Of a DNA stretch of 64,000 nucleotides, positions 44,649 through 52,963 are shown one piece after another. Positions within the stretch are counted from its first letter, which is position 1, and the number at the start of each line of letters is the position of its first letter. The DNA comes from UBA695 sp042691655 (GTDB lineage Bacteria > Verrucomicrobiota > Verrucomicrobiia > Chthoniobacterales > Chthoniobacteraceae). The stretch spans positions 1,054,001 to 1,118,000 of the forward strand of contig CP170506.1 of assembly GCA_042691655.1 (NCBI GenBank). Reading direction: 5' to 3'. A program made the translations under genes and the position numbers. The notes beneath the pieces were generated by a model, which did not search any database, was not told the DNA's origin, and was given only the letters and a program-made list of their open reading frames with translations.

Positions 44649-46031
44649 TTATGCTTTCTCAAAGAAAGCCACTAGATCGTCATACAGCCCTGCGCGATTG
44701 GCATAGGAGGCATAGCTCCTTGCTGTCTCCAGCCATTCGATTGTTGATGGTCGTGACTCCTTTAAGGCATCTACGAGCAGCTTCTGAGTGAGCTTTCCGG
44801 AACGCCCCGAGCGCATTTCCTCATAAATCGCCTTTTCCGACGCCCTCTCGACAACAGCTCGTAGGTCGGCTCCAGAAAACCGGTCACTCATCCGCCCAAG
44901 CTTGTCCAAGTCCAACGATTCGGTTGGAAGCTCGCGCAAGCAGATTTCAAGTATCGCCTTGCGCGCGGATGCATCGGGAGGCGGAACAAATAACACACGA
45001 TCAAACCGTCCAGGACGCCGCAACGCACTGTCCACGCGCCACGGTGCATTGGTAGCAGCCATTACCATCAAGTTTTCATTCCGGGCCGAGATACCGTCCA
45101 TTTCTGTGAGAAGGACGTTAACCAGCGGTGCCATCGACGAGGAGGCGTCAGAGCGGCTCACACCGATAGCATCAACTTCGTCGATGAAAATCACAGAGGG
45201 CGAACGGCGGCGGGCAGATTCAAAAAGCTCATGAAGTCGTTGTTCGCTTTCTCCAAGCCATTTTGAAAGAACGTCCGTGATGGTGATTGATATAAACGTA
45301 GCCCCACATTCCCCAGCAGTTGCGCGGGCAATATGGGTCTTGCCGCACCCTGGAGGCCCATACATCAAAATTCCGCCGCCCGGTCTTTTCTTAAACTTCT
45401 TAAAGATGTCCGGATTTTTGAACGGATAGATGATATTCATCCGTATCCGCTCAATGACGTCCTCCATACCACCAATATCATTGAAGGTTGTCGTTGGTAG
45501 TTCCAGAGCTTCCAAAGCTCTTGTTATCTCCGCATCTTCTTCCGCAGTCAGCGCAACGGACTCCGCTTTTTTACCGGATTCTCCAGCATTATTATCCAGA
45601 GCAACCGGAACCTCGGCTTTCTGAGTCGGTGGTGTCACCTCTCCGTTCAGCCATTCCTCCAAATCGGGGTCACTGATCGATTCATCAATGACGGTCGCCG
45701 CTCCGTATTTTCTTCTGGCGTCCTCTCGCAAGCCGCGCTTGCAGAGAAGGCGAGCGAGAAGCAAATAGGCTTGTGCGCAGCCTTTGTTGTGAGTCAACAC
45801 CCCTTCCAGGGTGACCTGAGCAGAAGACAAATCGGTTTCCAGTTCGACCCTTGCTTTGAGCAGCGCATTTTCCTCGGTGTCGGGAACATTCGGTGCGGCG
45901 TTCAATAGTTCTGCTGCGCGATGCGCCTGTCCATTAGCGAGAAATTGGTCTACGAGATGTGCGCGAATCTCCCAATCGTGGGGCGAGGCTAGCAGTGCCT
46001 TTTCAAGCAGTTTGAGGGTTTGTTCATTCAT
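44649..46031 (-). CDS. TPR-AAA+ ATPase (Cdc48/Vps4-like)
   Basis: 460 residues: N-terminal helical TPR-like repeats (~1-120), a charged linker, then one AAA+ domain (~185-430) with Walker A MYGPPGCGKTHIARA, Walker B SVIFIDEVDAIG, and a second region of homology carrying arginine-finger candidates (SALRRPGRFDRVLFV). The domain is most like the Cdc48/Vps4/katanin class that remodels protein complexes. It overlaps the upstream TPR-membrane gene by 8 bp, so the two are co-translated. It faces the end of the NAD island. Substrate unknown. Confidence 0.8.
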   Translation of the reverse strand: MNEQTLKLLEKALLASPHDWEIRAHLVDQFLANGQAHRAAELLNAAPNVPDTEENALLKARVELETDLSSAQVTLEGVLTHNKGCAQAYLLLARLLCKRGLREDARRKYGAATVIDESISDPDLEEWLNGEVTPPTQKAEVPVALDNNAGESGKKAESVALTAEEDAEITRALEALELPTTTFNDIGGMEDVIERIRMNIIYPFKNPDIFKKFKKRPGGGILMYGPPGCGKTHIARATAGECGATFISITITDVLSKWLGESEQRLHELFESARRRSPSVIFIDEVDAIGVSRSDASSSMAPLVNVLLTEMDGISARNENLMVMAATNAPWRVDSALRRPGRFDRVLFVPPPDASARKAILEICLRELPTESLDLDKLGRMSDRFSGADLRAVVERASEKAIYEEMRSGRSGKLTQKLLVDALKESRPSTIEWLETARSYASYANRAGLYDDLVAFFEKA

Positions 46032-47268
46032 GGGAGTCGGAACGGAATCGGGAAACCCAACGTTTGGATTTTTGTTTTTCCGGTTGAATTAGGTACCTCA
46101 TTCTTTTAGCACGGCGGCGGGCATGATTGCTTTGCCGGGAGCGTTTGATCGAACGGGTGATGTTAACTGCAACGACGATTGCTATAGCACTCCCGAGCAG
46201 CACAAACAGAACCGTGCGGCCGTTTTCGTTTTGCCCGAGGACAAACACCCCTCCCCAGAACAGGAGCAGACCAAAAAAGAAGATAGCCATTCGAAGCTTA
46301 AATGGCCAACCCCGGTAGCCGAGTAAGCCCCCCCGTTTTGCACCGATCTCACCGGCTTTTGAAAGAATGTCACCGATGGTCAGATGCTCATATACCTTGA
46401 GGAGGGGCCAGAAAAACATGAACCACAGAGCAAGGCCTCCAATGACAAACCGAGCGGCGAAAACCCACACAGGAAATAATAATAACCAGGTAAAGATGCT
46501 CCTATGGCGAGCCCGCGTTGCCAGCGAACTAAATTTGACGAGGATGGTTCGGGGCCAGCATATCACCTTGTAAAACGCGTCGGAGTGTTTGAGCGTCACA
46601 AAGAGATTGTTGCGGATCAGCTTTGAAGAGGGGTCAAAGAACAAGCCTTGTCGAAAATATTGCTCGGCGGTTTTGTAATCTTTGGCAACGTTGAGATAAT
46701 GGACTCCGATGTTATTGTGAATGAGGGCATTCTCGGGATCGAGTTCAAGGGCCTCCATATACAGGTCAAGCTCCCGCGTGGAAGCCTTTGATAGGGATAT
46801 TCCCTCCGGCCCGCACATTGCGAGGAGGTTTATTGTGTTCGCATCGCGAGGGTTGAGTTCCCTCGCTTTTTCAGCAAACGACCGAGCAGAGGTGGAATCG
46901 CCCTGCTTGTAAGACATGTGGGCCAGGTGATACCAATTACGATGCTCATGAGGCTCCAGCGAAATGGCCTTCTGAATTGCATCGTCGGCCAATTTGAACT
47001 GGTTCTGGTGAAAACAGATGATGGACATCAGCCGGTATGCGAACGCATTCTCCGGTTCGTTCTGCAAAACCAAACTGACATGAGGCTGTGCCTCAGGGTA
47101 GCGTTCGAGATTGACCAGTGATTGGCCGGCAACGAGATGGGCCTGCGTGTTTTCCGGCTCGGTTGCCAACCACTGCCTCGCAGTTTCAAACGCCCGGTCC
47201 CATTGGCCGCTGCCCGTAAGGCGCGATAGCAGCATAGAATAATTTGGAGCGTCGGGAATATTGCTCAT
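46024..47268 (-). CDS. TPR protein with C-terminal membrane segments
   Basis: 414 residues. The first ~230 residues are tetratricopeptide repeats (AHLVAGQSLVNLERYPEAQP, ALIHNNIGVHYLNVAKDYKT). Three or four membrane segments follow (SIFTWLLLFPVWVFAARFVI, MAIFFFGLLLFWGGVFVLG, TVLFVLLGSAIAIVVAVNI), with a basic C-terminal tail. It probably anchors the AAA+ partner at the membrane through TPR contacts. First gene of a two-gene minus-strand operon; no known system name can be assigned. Confidence 0.75.
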   Translation of the reverse strand: MSNIPDAPNYSMLLSRLTGSGQWDRAFETARQWLATEPENTQAHLVAGQSLVNLERYPEAQPHVSLVLQNEPENAFAYRLMSIICFHQNQFKLADDAIQKAISLEPHEHRNWYHLAHMSYKQGDSTSARSFAEKARELNPRDANTINLLAMCGPEGISLSKASTRELDLYMEALELDPENALIHNNIGVHYLNVAKDYKTAEQYFRQGLFFDPSSKLIRNNLFVTLKHSDAFYKVICWPRTILVKFSSLATRARHRSIFTWLLLFPVWVFAARFVIGGLALWFMFFWPLLKVYEHLTIGDILSKAGEIGAKRGGLLGYRGWPFKLRMAIFFFGLLLFWGGVFVLGQNENGRTVLFVLLGSAIAIVVAVNITRSIKRSRQSNHARRRAKRMRYLIQPEKQKSKRWVSRFRSDSHE

Positions 47269-47383
47269 GCAGTGGCCGCATTTAACACGGTGAAGAATGG
47301 GCAGTCAAATCTTGGCTTGTTCTCTGCATCCATGCCACGTCAGCCCAAATCAGAGCAAGTATTTCCGAAGGCGGTCTGCGTCG

Positions 47384-47980
47384 TTACTTTTTTTCGCGAG
47401 AGACCGTGAATAGCTTTCGTCCGGCATCGGAAAGGTTGGCGGATGTTTGGCAGGTTTCGATGACGGTGGCGAGTAGGGCCCGGTCGGAGTGGGTTGATCT
47501 CCGCGATTTGCTCTGCGTGTCGAGCGAGCGGATCGGAAGGCGAAGGACGCGTCCCTTGAATCCGGAGTGATCCAAGACTTCCTGGGGCGCGAGTTCGCTT
47601 TTCGGATCGGGATTCGACGCGATGACCGCGGTTTCGGCGGCGGCCAAGGCGCGGAAGAGGGGTTCCGATATCTTGGCCATCCCTTTTTTCGGGACGTTTG
47701 GCACGCAGTCGGGAAGCTGGGGAAGATCGAGAACGCCCACATCCGACAATGAAGGGAAAACCTCCTCGGGGCGCGCCAACGCAAAAAGACTGTTTTCCAT
47801 CCAAAACGACCTTGCCTTTGTCGGTCGCGAGCCAGGAACCATCCTTACGGAGATGTCCGAGCGCCTTCGCGATGGCCGCGGCCTGGATCTCGTTCTGGCA
47901 AAGGTAAACGGCGGGCGCGGGTATCGGTACGGTTTTGCCATTCTGGCCGGGCCAGTTCAACCAATAAAAGGGCTCCCCGG
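47384..47980 (-). pseudogene. Hypothetical gene, frameshifted
   Basis: Two protein-like halves lie in different minus-strand frames. The upstream half reads EPFYWLNWPGQNGKTVPIPA through DGSWLATDKGKVVLDGKQ; near 47,795 the sense continues in the next frame as SLFALARPEEVFPSLSDVGV and ends TVSREKK at 47384. An ATG at 47798-47800 could start the second half as its own 138-residue protein. No domain recognised. The gene runs toward the TPR pair and diverges from the ClpP-like gene. Possibly a one-base assembly error. Confidence 0.45.
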
Positions 47981-47990
47981 TATCTTCGCC

Positions 47991-48536
47991 ATGTTGCGAA
48001 AATTCCTTTTGAGAACCGGGCCGGGCGATCACGCCGCCGGTGTCGTCGAACTGTCCGCGATGCTCGCCAATCCGAACGATCGCGTGCTGATCACAATGAC
48101 GGGGCCCGGCGACACGCCGCCGGACGCAATCCTCTCCTATATCGACGCAGTGGAGGGGGCGAAGGCGCAAGTCGCCGTCCAGGCAATGGGGCCGCTCGTC
48201 GGGGCGGACTTCGCGCTTTGGCTCGCCGCCGGGCCGATCCGCGACGTTTCCCCGAACTCGTCGGTCTATCTTTACGTCCCAGGTTATTTTGGGCCGCAAA
48301 CGGTGGAGGGCGTCGTTTGGCTGGATGCCTACGCGCGCTGCATCCAGATCATCGCCAAACACGTTGATCTCGACTCGGTTCTCGGAAAGGGAATAGGGGC
48401 CGGAGAACTGCGGGACGCGTGGCTTTTGGATTGCTCCCCGCTTTACGAACTCGCGCCCGAACCCGGGCCGGAGCCCCCTTCCATCGATCCCGAGGACCGG
48501 GGCTTGGGGAACAACGACAAGGGTATCTCCCAATAA
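47991..48536 (+). CDS. ClpP-like (crotonase-fold) protein lacking the catalytic Ser and His
   Basis: 181 residues. Strand-helix spacing follows ClpP: RVLITMTGPGDTPPDAILSY at the place of ClpP's SPGG region, then AMGPLVGADFALWLAAGPIR and SPNSSVYLYVP at the places of the SMGAF and MIHQP regions. The Ser position is Gly71 and the His position falls on Tyr95, so it is predicted to be inactive as a protease. The start at ATG 47991 is confirmed by the diverged copy at 29489, which begins at the same point with the same leader box. It is 1 bp from the coupling-ATPase gene. A structural role in a conjugation-like module is inferred. Confidence 0.55.
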   Translation: MLRKFLLRTGPGDHAAGVVELSAMLANPNDRVLITMTGPGDTPPDAILSYIDAVEGAKAQVAVQAMGPLVGADFALWLAAGPIRDVSPNSSVYLYVPGYFGPQTVEGVVWLDAYARCIQIIAKHVDLDSVLGKGIGAGELRDAWLLDCSPLYELAPEPGPEPPSIDPEDRGLGNNDKGISQ

Positions 48537-48537
48537 C

Positions 48538-50163
48538 ATGCAAATCAGCGAAAGTTTAAGGAACGTCGAAATCGAACTCGGGGGACTTCGCCTCACCGGC
48601 GAGGAACTCTGCGGCGGAACGCTCGTGACGGGCATGACGGGAAGCGGTAAGACCGTTTCCGTCGTCAATCCCCTGGCGACGGCCTACGCCAAACTCGGGA
48701 CGGACGGGAATGGGCAAAAGGCCGCGGTCTTCTACTTCAACTGCAAGGGGTCTGCGCACCGCGAATTCATCGCCGGACTTCCCGAGGACAGAAGGGAGGA
48801 CGTGATCGTCGTCTCCGCGGATTCGGGCTACGGGATTTCGCTTTTCGAGGAGGCCAACTGGCGAAGCCGGAATGAGCTAAACGGCGCGGTCGTCCAATTC
48901 CTGGAGGAGTTCGGGAGAAACCTGAGCGACGAAAACCGGAGCTTGAAGCACGACCCGTTCTGGGAACGGCAGCGCGTTCGCGTGGCGGAGGTTCTGGTTT
49001 CCCTCGAGACGGATCGCATCGCCCGGAATATCGACGCGAAAACAGCCGGGATGTTCGACGCAGATCGCCTCGTCGCGCTGCTTCGCCGGCTCGATGCCTT
49101 TATCGAACACGTGGGGATCGTTTGCTCGAGAAGCGGGCAAAAGCCGGAGAAGCAACCCGGTCGCGGCCCCACGCCGGAGGAGATCGCCTGGGCGAAGGAA
49201 CACTTCGGGAAGTCCGTGCCCGGGAGAAAAAACCTCTGGCCGAAGGATGTCAAGGGGGAGCGTGAGATGGCGAAAATGCTGCTCGATCTGAAAAACCCGC
49301 CGAAGAGCAGGGAAGAAACCGAGTTCGAGCGGTTTTACGGGGCGCTCGATTACCGGAGCCAAGTGAAGGCGAACGCCTTGGTTCGGGAGTTCTACGACTT
49401 GGCGGAAGTCACGCGTTCCTGCGTTTTCGCCGACCTCCGCGGCGTCGTTGCGTCGCTCATGACCGAGACGGCGAAAACCTACCTGCACAAGAAGAGGGTG
49501 ACAACGACATTGGAGGAGATAATCCAGGAGGGAGAAATTCTCGTTATCGATCTCCCCCTGGCCGATGGCGGACAGGCGACGCTCCCCGTTTTGCAGGCGG
49601 TCAAGCTCGCCCTTTTCTCCCGGTTGCTCGGGAGAAGATCCGCCCTTTGTTGCGGGGTCGCGCTCTCGGAACGCCCGGTCTGCGTCGTTCTCGACGAATT
49701 TCAGAACCTTGTCTCGAAGGGGAAAACGAACGGAGAGGATATGCTCTTGGCCCAATGCCGGGAATTCGGCGTGGGCGTTGTCCTGGCAACCCAGTCCCTT
49801 GCCCTGCTCCTCGGGACGCTGCAAAACGAAAACGCCGTGGCAGCCCTCGTTGCCAACTGCCGCCTGAAAATCTTCGGGAAGAACGGCGACCGCCTCACGA
49901 ACTCGCTGGCTGCGGAGGCTTGCGGGACGACCTCGGGACAAGAGGTTTGCCGCGTCCCGGTCTGGAACGGGGGCGAGGCGTTCCGTCGGTTCGTCACGGA
50001 AGTCGAGGAGGGCGGCGCGCCCGTCGTCGAGCCGCGACGCTTTGGGGAACTCGCCACCGGGCAGTTCTACGCCGCCACCCCTCGGGGGGACACTGTGTTT
50101 CTCGATATGCGCCGGAGTTTGGGGTCTCCGAAAACCGAATATCTGCGCCGCTCCGCCGAATAG
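48538..50163 (+). CDS. TraG/VirD4-like type IV coupling ATPase
   Basis: 541 residues. Walker A is G32MTGSGKT39 and Walker B is VCVVLDEFQN (Asp386-Glu387), with the LATQSLALLLGTLQNENAVA sensor-like segment and a C-terminal TraG-type LATGQFYAATPRGD. Coupling ATPases deliver DNA or protein to a type IV secretion channel. The usual N-terminal membrane helices are missing; the small membrane proteins encoded just downstream might supply them. The leader box GGTATCTCC lies 7 nt before the ATG. No relaxase or channel genes are seen nearby, so the module is incomplete. Confidence 0.75.
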   Translation: MQISESLRNVEIELGGLRLTGEELCGGTLVTGMTGSGKTVSVVNPLATAYAKLGTDGNGQKAAVFYFNCKGSAHREFIAGLPEDRREDVIVVSADSGYGISLFEEANWRSRNELNGAVVQFLEEFGRNLSDENRSLKHDPFWERQRVRVAEVLVSLETDRIARNIDAKTAGMFDADRLVALLRRLDAFIEHVGIVCSRSGQKPEKQPGRGPTPEEIAWAKEHFGKSVPGRKNLWPKDVKGEREMAKMLLDLKNPPKSREETEFERFYGALDYRSQVKANALVREFYDLAEVTRSCVFADLRGVVASLMTETAKTYLHKKRVTTTLEEIIQEGEILVIDLPLADGGQATLPVLQAVKLALFSRLLGRRSALCCGVALSERPVCVVLDEFQNLVSKGKTNGEDMLLAQCREFGVGVVLATQSLALLLGTLQNENAVAALVANCRLKIFGKNGDRLTNSLAAEACGTTSGQEVCRVPVWNGGEAFRRFVTEVEEGGAPVVEPRRFGELATGQFYAATPRGDTVFLDMRRSLGSPKTEYLRRSAE

Positions 50164-50171
50164 GTATCTCC
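50163..50171 (+). promoter_or_regulatory. GGTATCTCC leader box, copy before the small membrane gene
   Basis: The box ends 3 nt before ATG 50175. Matching boxes lie at 48522-48530 (7 nt before ATG 48538) and, with one change (GGTATCTTC), at 47979-47987 (3 nt before ATG 47991). None of these starts has a normal Shine-Dalgarno, so the box may serve translation or be part of a shared element. Confidence 0.4.
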
Positions 50172-50174
50172 ACC

Positions 50175-50689
50175 ATGAAAAAGCACATCCGCAAAATCGC
50201 CAGGAAAGGCCCGCCGATTCTCAAGGAGGTTCGGGCCGCGGCAAACAACCGAATCGCCCTTATCGGGGGTATCATTCTCGGGGGCTTCATCCCTTTTCCG
50301 TCTATTGGCTGATGCACGAGGAGGCCCCGACATCGCCGCCCCTTTTCGACTTGTGGGGGTATCCGGTGGCGTTCGCCCATATCCTCGTCGCGGGGGGCTT
50401 GGCGTATTCCGCCAAGACCGTGTATCAATGGGGCCTGGCCGTTTTCGCTGACAGGTTCAAGGCCATCGGGTTCACGTTGCTGGTTGAAGGAGTCCTGACT
50501 TTCGGGCGTTCGGGGTGCCTTGTTTTCCCCGCGCTGGGGATTCTGGCGCTCATCAATTCGATCTCGGCGACTTCTCGCCTCGCCGAAACGGATTACAGGC
50601 CGCACGGCGCGCGAAGGGAGAAGGCGCGGAAAGCGGGCGAACCGCGGGGCGTCGTGTTCGTCGCGGGTGTCGGGGATAGGGCAGCGTGA
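50175..50689 (+). CDS. Small membrane protein(s) of the conjugation-like module
   Basis: The first frame, 50175-50312, gives 45 residues (MKKHIRKIARKGPPILKEVR, then a membrane start IALIGGIILGGFIPF). Its TGA overlaps an ATG (TGATG at 50310-50314) that opens a 125-residue frame with membrane segments (VAFAHILVAGGLAYSAKTVY, LLVEGVLTFGRSGCLVFPAL). Either these are two coupled genes, or one protein split by loss of a T in the TTTT at 50294-50297; the latter joins IPF to SVYWLMHEE smoothly. Function unknown; adjacency suggests a membrane partner of the coupling ATPase. Confidence 0.5.
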
Positions 50690-50823
50690 TTCGGATGGAG
50701 GCGTGTGAAATAAGGGGCTTATGGTGCGGCGAAAATGTGCCAGAGGAATATCGAGATTTTAGGGGTGGATCCAGTGGGGGAAAGTCAGCGTTTTTGACAT
50801 TAAGAACAAGCGGTCTTCTGATT

Positions 50824-52296
50824 TCACAAAACCATGATAGGCCCCCGGGGCGGATGCGGAGGGTTCTGTTCAAGTTGCTGAATAATTTGGATAAACGCGC
50901 CTGTCTCAAATGTGTCGGGGTAATCTTTCTTATCCTGAGCCTTTTCATTACCGGGCTCATGATTGGATGTGTTGCCACTCTGTACGGGCTTTTCTTTGGG
51001 AAGCGCGAACCGGAATTCGCACAGATCGCCCTTGCCGGTATCATTGACGCCGCTTTGCACGCGGCCCGAACAGCCCACCTCTCCAAAACCGATTGCGTCG
51101 GGAGGGAGATCGGTGGGGTTCTCTTTTGAGCGATGAATCTTGATGGAACCATAAGAAATGCGTTCGTTGCTGAAAACACATCGCATATCCATCCTCCCAT
51201 TCACAGGGCATCTCCATCGGATGACCGGCAGGATGTCACGGATGGCCGTGAGCTTATCGGCGCTGATCGAGACGCCTTCCGCTCCGACCCATTTTGTGCC
51301 TTCCGGCTTCATCGGCTGGAATCCGCTGCCGTCGTCACTGCCGTAGAACCAGTCGCCAGCTCCTTCCTGTGTGGAAAAATCCTCCGGGAACCCGGCAAGG
51401 AGCTGGAAAGTTTTGTGGGCGAGGAGCTGGGTCGGCGCGGCGTCCGCCTGCGCTGCCTTCGCCAGTTGCTCCTCGGTTTCTTGCGGTTGCGGATCTATGG
51501 CCTTCCCTGTTCGCGCATTTTTTTCCTCCATTTCCCTCCTGATTTCCCGCTCTCTCCTTGCCGTGTCGTCTGGCTGATACAGGGCATGAAAGGCGTTGAA
51601 ATCCACCGGTTGCAGCCCAATGTGCACGGTGATCTCAGCGGACCTCAGGAGATGGATTACGCCAGGGGCAAGCAGATCGCGCGGAGGAAAATCAAAACTG
51701 AAATCGAGCACGCTCCCCTTGTGCACCTTGACGCCAAACCAGCGCGACATCCTCAACACCTCGCGATGAAAGGCGGGCTGCTCCGGCACTGTTGCCGGGG
51801 CGCTCATATCCGACATTTCCACATCCTTTCCAGAGACGGTTAGCCGAAAGGGGACGCCTTTGGGGATATCCCTGACGGAAGCCAGGGAATAGGCGACGAA
51901 AATCTCTCCGTCCCGGGGGCTAACCCATCGGCATACAGGAGACTGCCTGTTGTGCCAAACGAACGTGGTGGCTCCATTAAGGGAGGACTGCGCCGAAGCG
52001 TCGTGGTAGCACTGGATTGCCGCGCCGTTTTCCATCACCCATCGGGCATCTTTTGCGGGCTTTTCGCCGGGTGTCTCGCGCGTCATAAAACGGAATCTGC
52101 CGTTCGGCTCTTTGATGCCGAAAAACCATCCCCATGCCCCCTGATAATCACTGGTGCTCCACGCACCCGGCCCCATATCGCTAGGCATCATGTATCCGCA
52201 AGCCTCCCTGCTTGCGAAAGCGGCGCACGCGACCAAAGCGAATAAGAGCCGCAGATTGATTACCTGGAACATGACGACGAAACGCTGGTTTTTCAT
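50824..52296 (-). CDS. Secreted hypothetical protein
   Basis: 490 residues with a signal peptide (LRLLFALVACAAFASREACG) and two similar beta-rich halves: WSTSDYQGAWGWFFGIKEPN...MTRETPGEKPAKDARWVMENG near the N-terminus and FSTQEGAGDWFYGSDDGSGF...KPEGTKWVGAEG around residue 320, so it is an internal duplication. A charged, probably coiled helix (EREIRREMEEKNARTGKA) lies between them. Repeated Trp/Gly-rich openings recall carbohydrate-binding or jelly-roll modules, but no family was recognised. The plus-strand frame over its 3' end is a shadow. Confidence 0.55.
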   Translation of the reverse strand: MKNQRFVVMFQVINLRLLFALVACAAFASREACGYMMPSDMGPGAWSTSDYQGAWGWFFGIKEPNGRFRFMTRETPGEKPAKDARWVMENGAAIQCYHDASAQSSLNGATTFVWHNRQSPVCRWVSPRDGEIFVAYSLASVRDIPKGVPFRLTVSGKDVEMSDMSAPATVPEQPAFHREVLRMSRWFGVKVHKGSVLDFSFDFPPRDLLAPGVIHLLRSAEITVHIGLQPVDFNAFHALYQPDDTARREREIRREMEEKNARTGKAIDPQPQETEEQLAKAAQADAAPTQLLAHKTFQLLAGFPEDFSTQEGAGDWFYGSDDGSGFQPMKPEGTKWVGAEGVSISADKLTAIRDILPVIRWRCPVNGRMDMRCVFSNERISYGSIKIHRSKENPTDLPPDAIGFGEVGCSGRVQSGVNDTGKGDLCEFRFALPKEKPVQSGNTSNHEPGNEKAQDKKDYPDTFETGAFIQIIQQLEQNPPHPPRGPIMVL

Positions 52297-52336
52297 AAAA
52301 ACGGTAGCTGCTGCCCTGCTGTGGATTGCCTTTTCT

Positions 52337-52960
52337 TCACTTTTTCGACGAATAGGCGTCCGTTTTTAATTCGGCTATCCTAACGGTTTCACCCGCCAAG
52401 GGCTGGGAGACGACCTCTCCCTCGTAACCGCACCACGCCGAAACGATGATTGAAAATGCGCACCCGAGCCTTGGGTAATCTTTGAAATAACTTTCCGGGG
52501 CTTCGGTATGGGGAAGCCATAGCCACCCATGGGCAAGATCGTTCCGGTATTTTTCCCACAAGGCGAACAATTCGTCGCCCCAAGGTCTCCACGAAAGATG
52601 AACGGTGTTGAAAGCCTTCATCCAAATCTGCTTGGCTTGCATCCTTTTTTTGGGGTTGTACTCGTGGCCGGAAATCAATTTGAGCAAGCCGTCGAGACCC
52701 GCGCAGGCTAGAAGGAGTTTTGTGGATGGGGGAAGGTCGCTCAGATCGGAAGTCAAATTGTGCCAGCGCAGGTGAAGGAGAATTTCGCGGCTCTCCAAGG
52801 GGATTTCGCCAAGTCCCTCGGCGATTCTCGTTATGATTCCGTCATTTTCGCCGCCTGGGGCGTGTCGGCCCAACCATTCGGAAACCGGTGCTAAAAAGGA
52901 CTGCCCCAAGTTCAAATTGTACGCGATCCATTGTTCTTTGATTTTGTAATCCAGCCGCAA
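52337..52960 (-). CDS. HEPN-like protein, 5' end next to an IS
   Basis: 207 residues from a TTG at 52958-52960. Mostly helical, with the motif R139-N-D-L-A-H144 (RX4H) in EKYRNDLAHGWLWLP, as in HEPN-domain ribonucleases and their relatives. The ISL3 left end starts 3 bp upstream, no ribosome site is visible, and the frame is open into the IS end, so the natural N-terminus may have been removed. Forty bp separate it from the secreted-protein gene downstream. Function inferred only from the motif. Confidence 0.5.
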   Translation of the reverse strand: MRLDYKIKEQWIAYNLNLGQSFLAPVSEWLGRHAPGGENDGIITRIAEGLGEIPLESREILLHLRWHNLTSDLSDLPPSTKLLLACAGLDGLLKLISGHEYNPKKRMQAKQIWMKAFNTVHLSWRPWGDELFALWEKYRNDLAHGWLWLPHTEAPESYFKDYPRLGCAFSIIVSAWCGYEGEVVSQPLAGETVRIAELKTDAYSSKK

Positions 52961-52963
52961 CTC

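Noticed and set aside
47340..48668. A 442-codon minus-strand frame
   Set aside because: It runs antisense through the ClpP-like gene and only a short middle part is protein-like; that part was assigned to the frameshifted gene at 47384-47980.
50686..51129. A plus-strand frame with a membrane-like segment
   Set aside because: It overlaps the 3' end of the secreted-protein gene, whose frame is better supported; the hydrophobic stretch comes from antisense codons.
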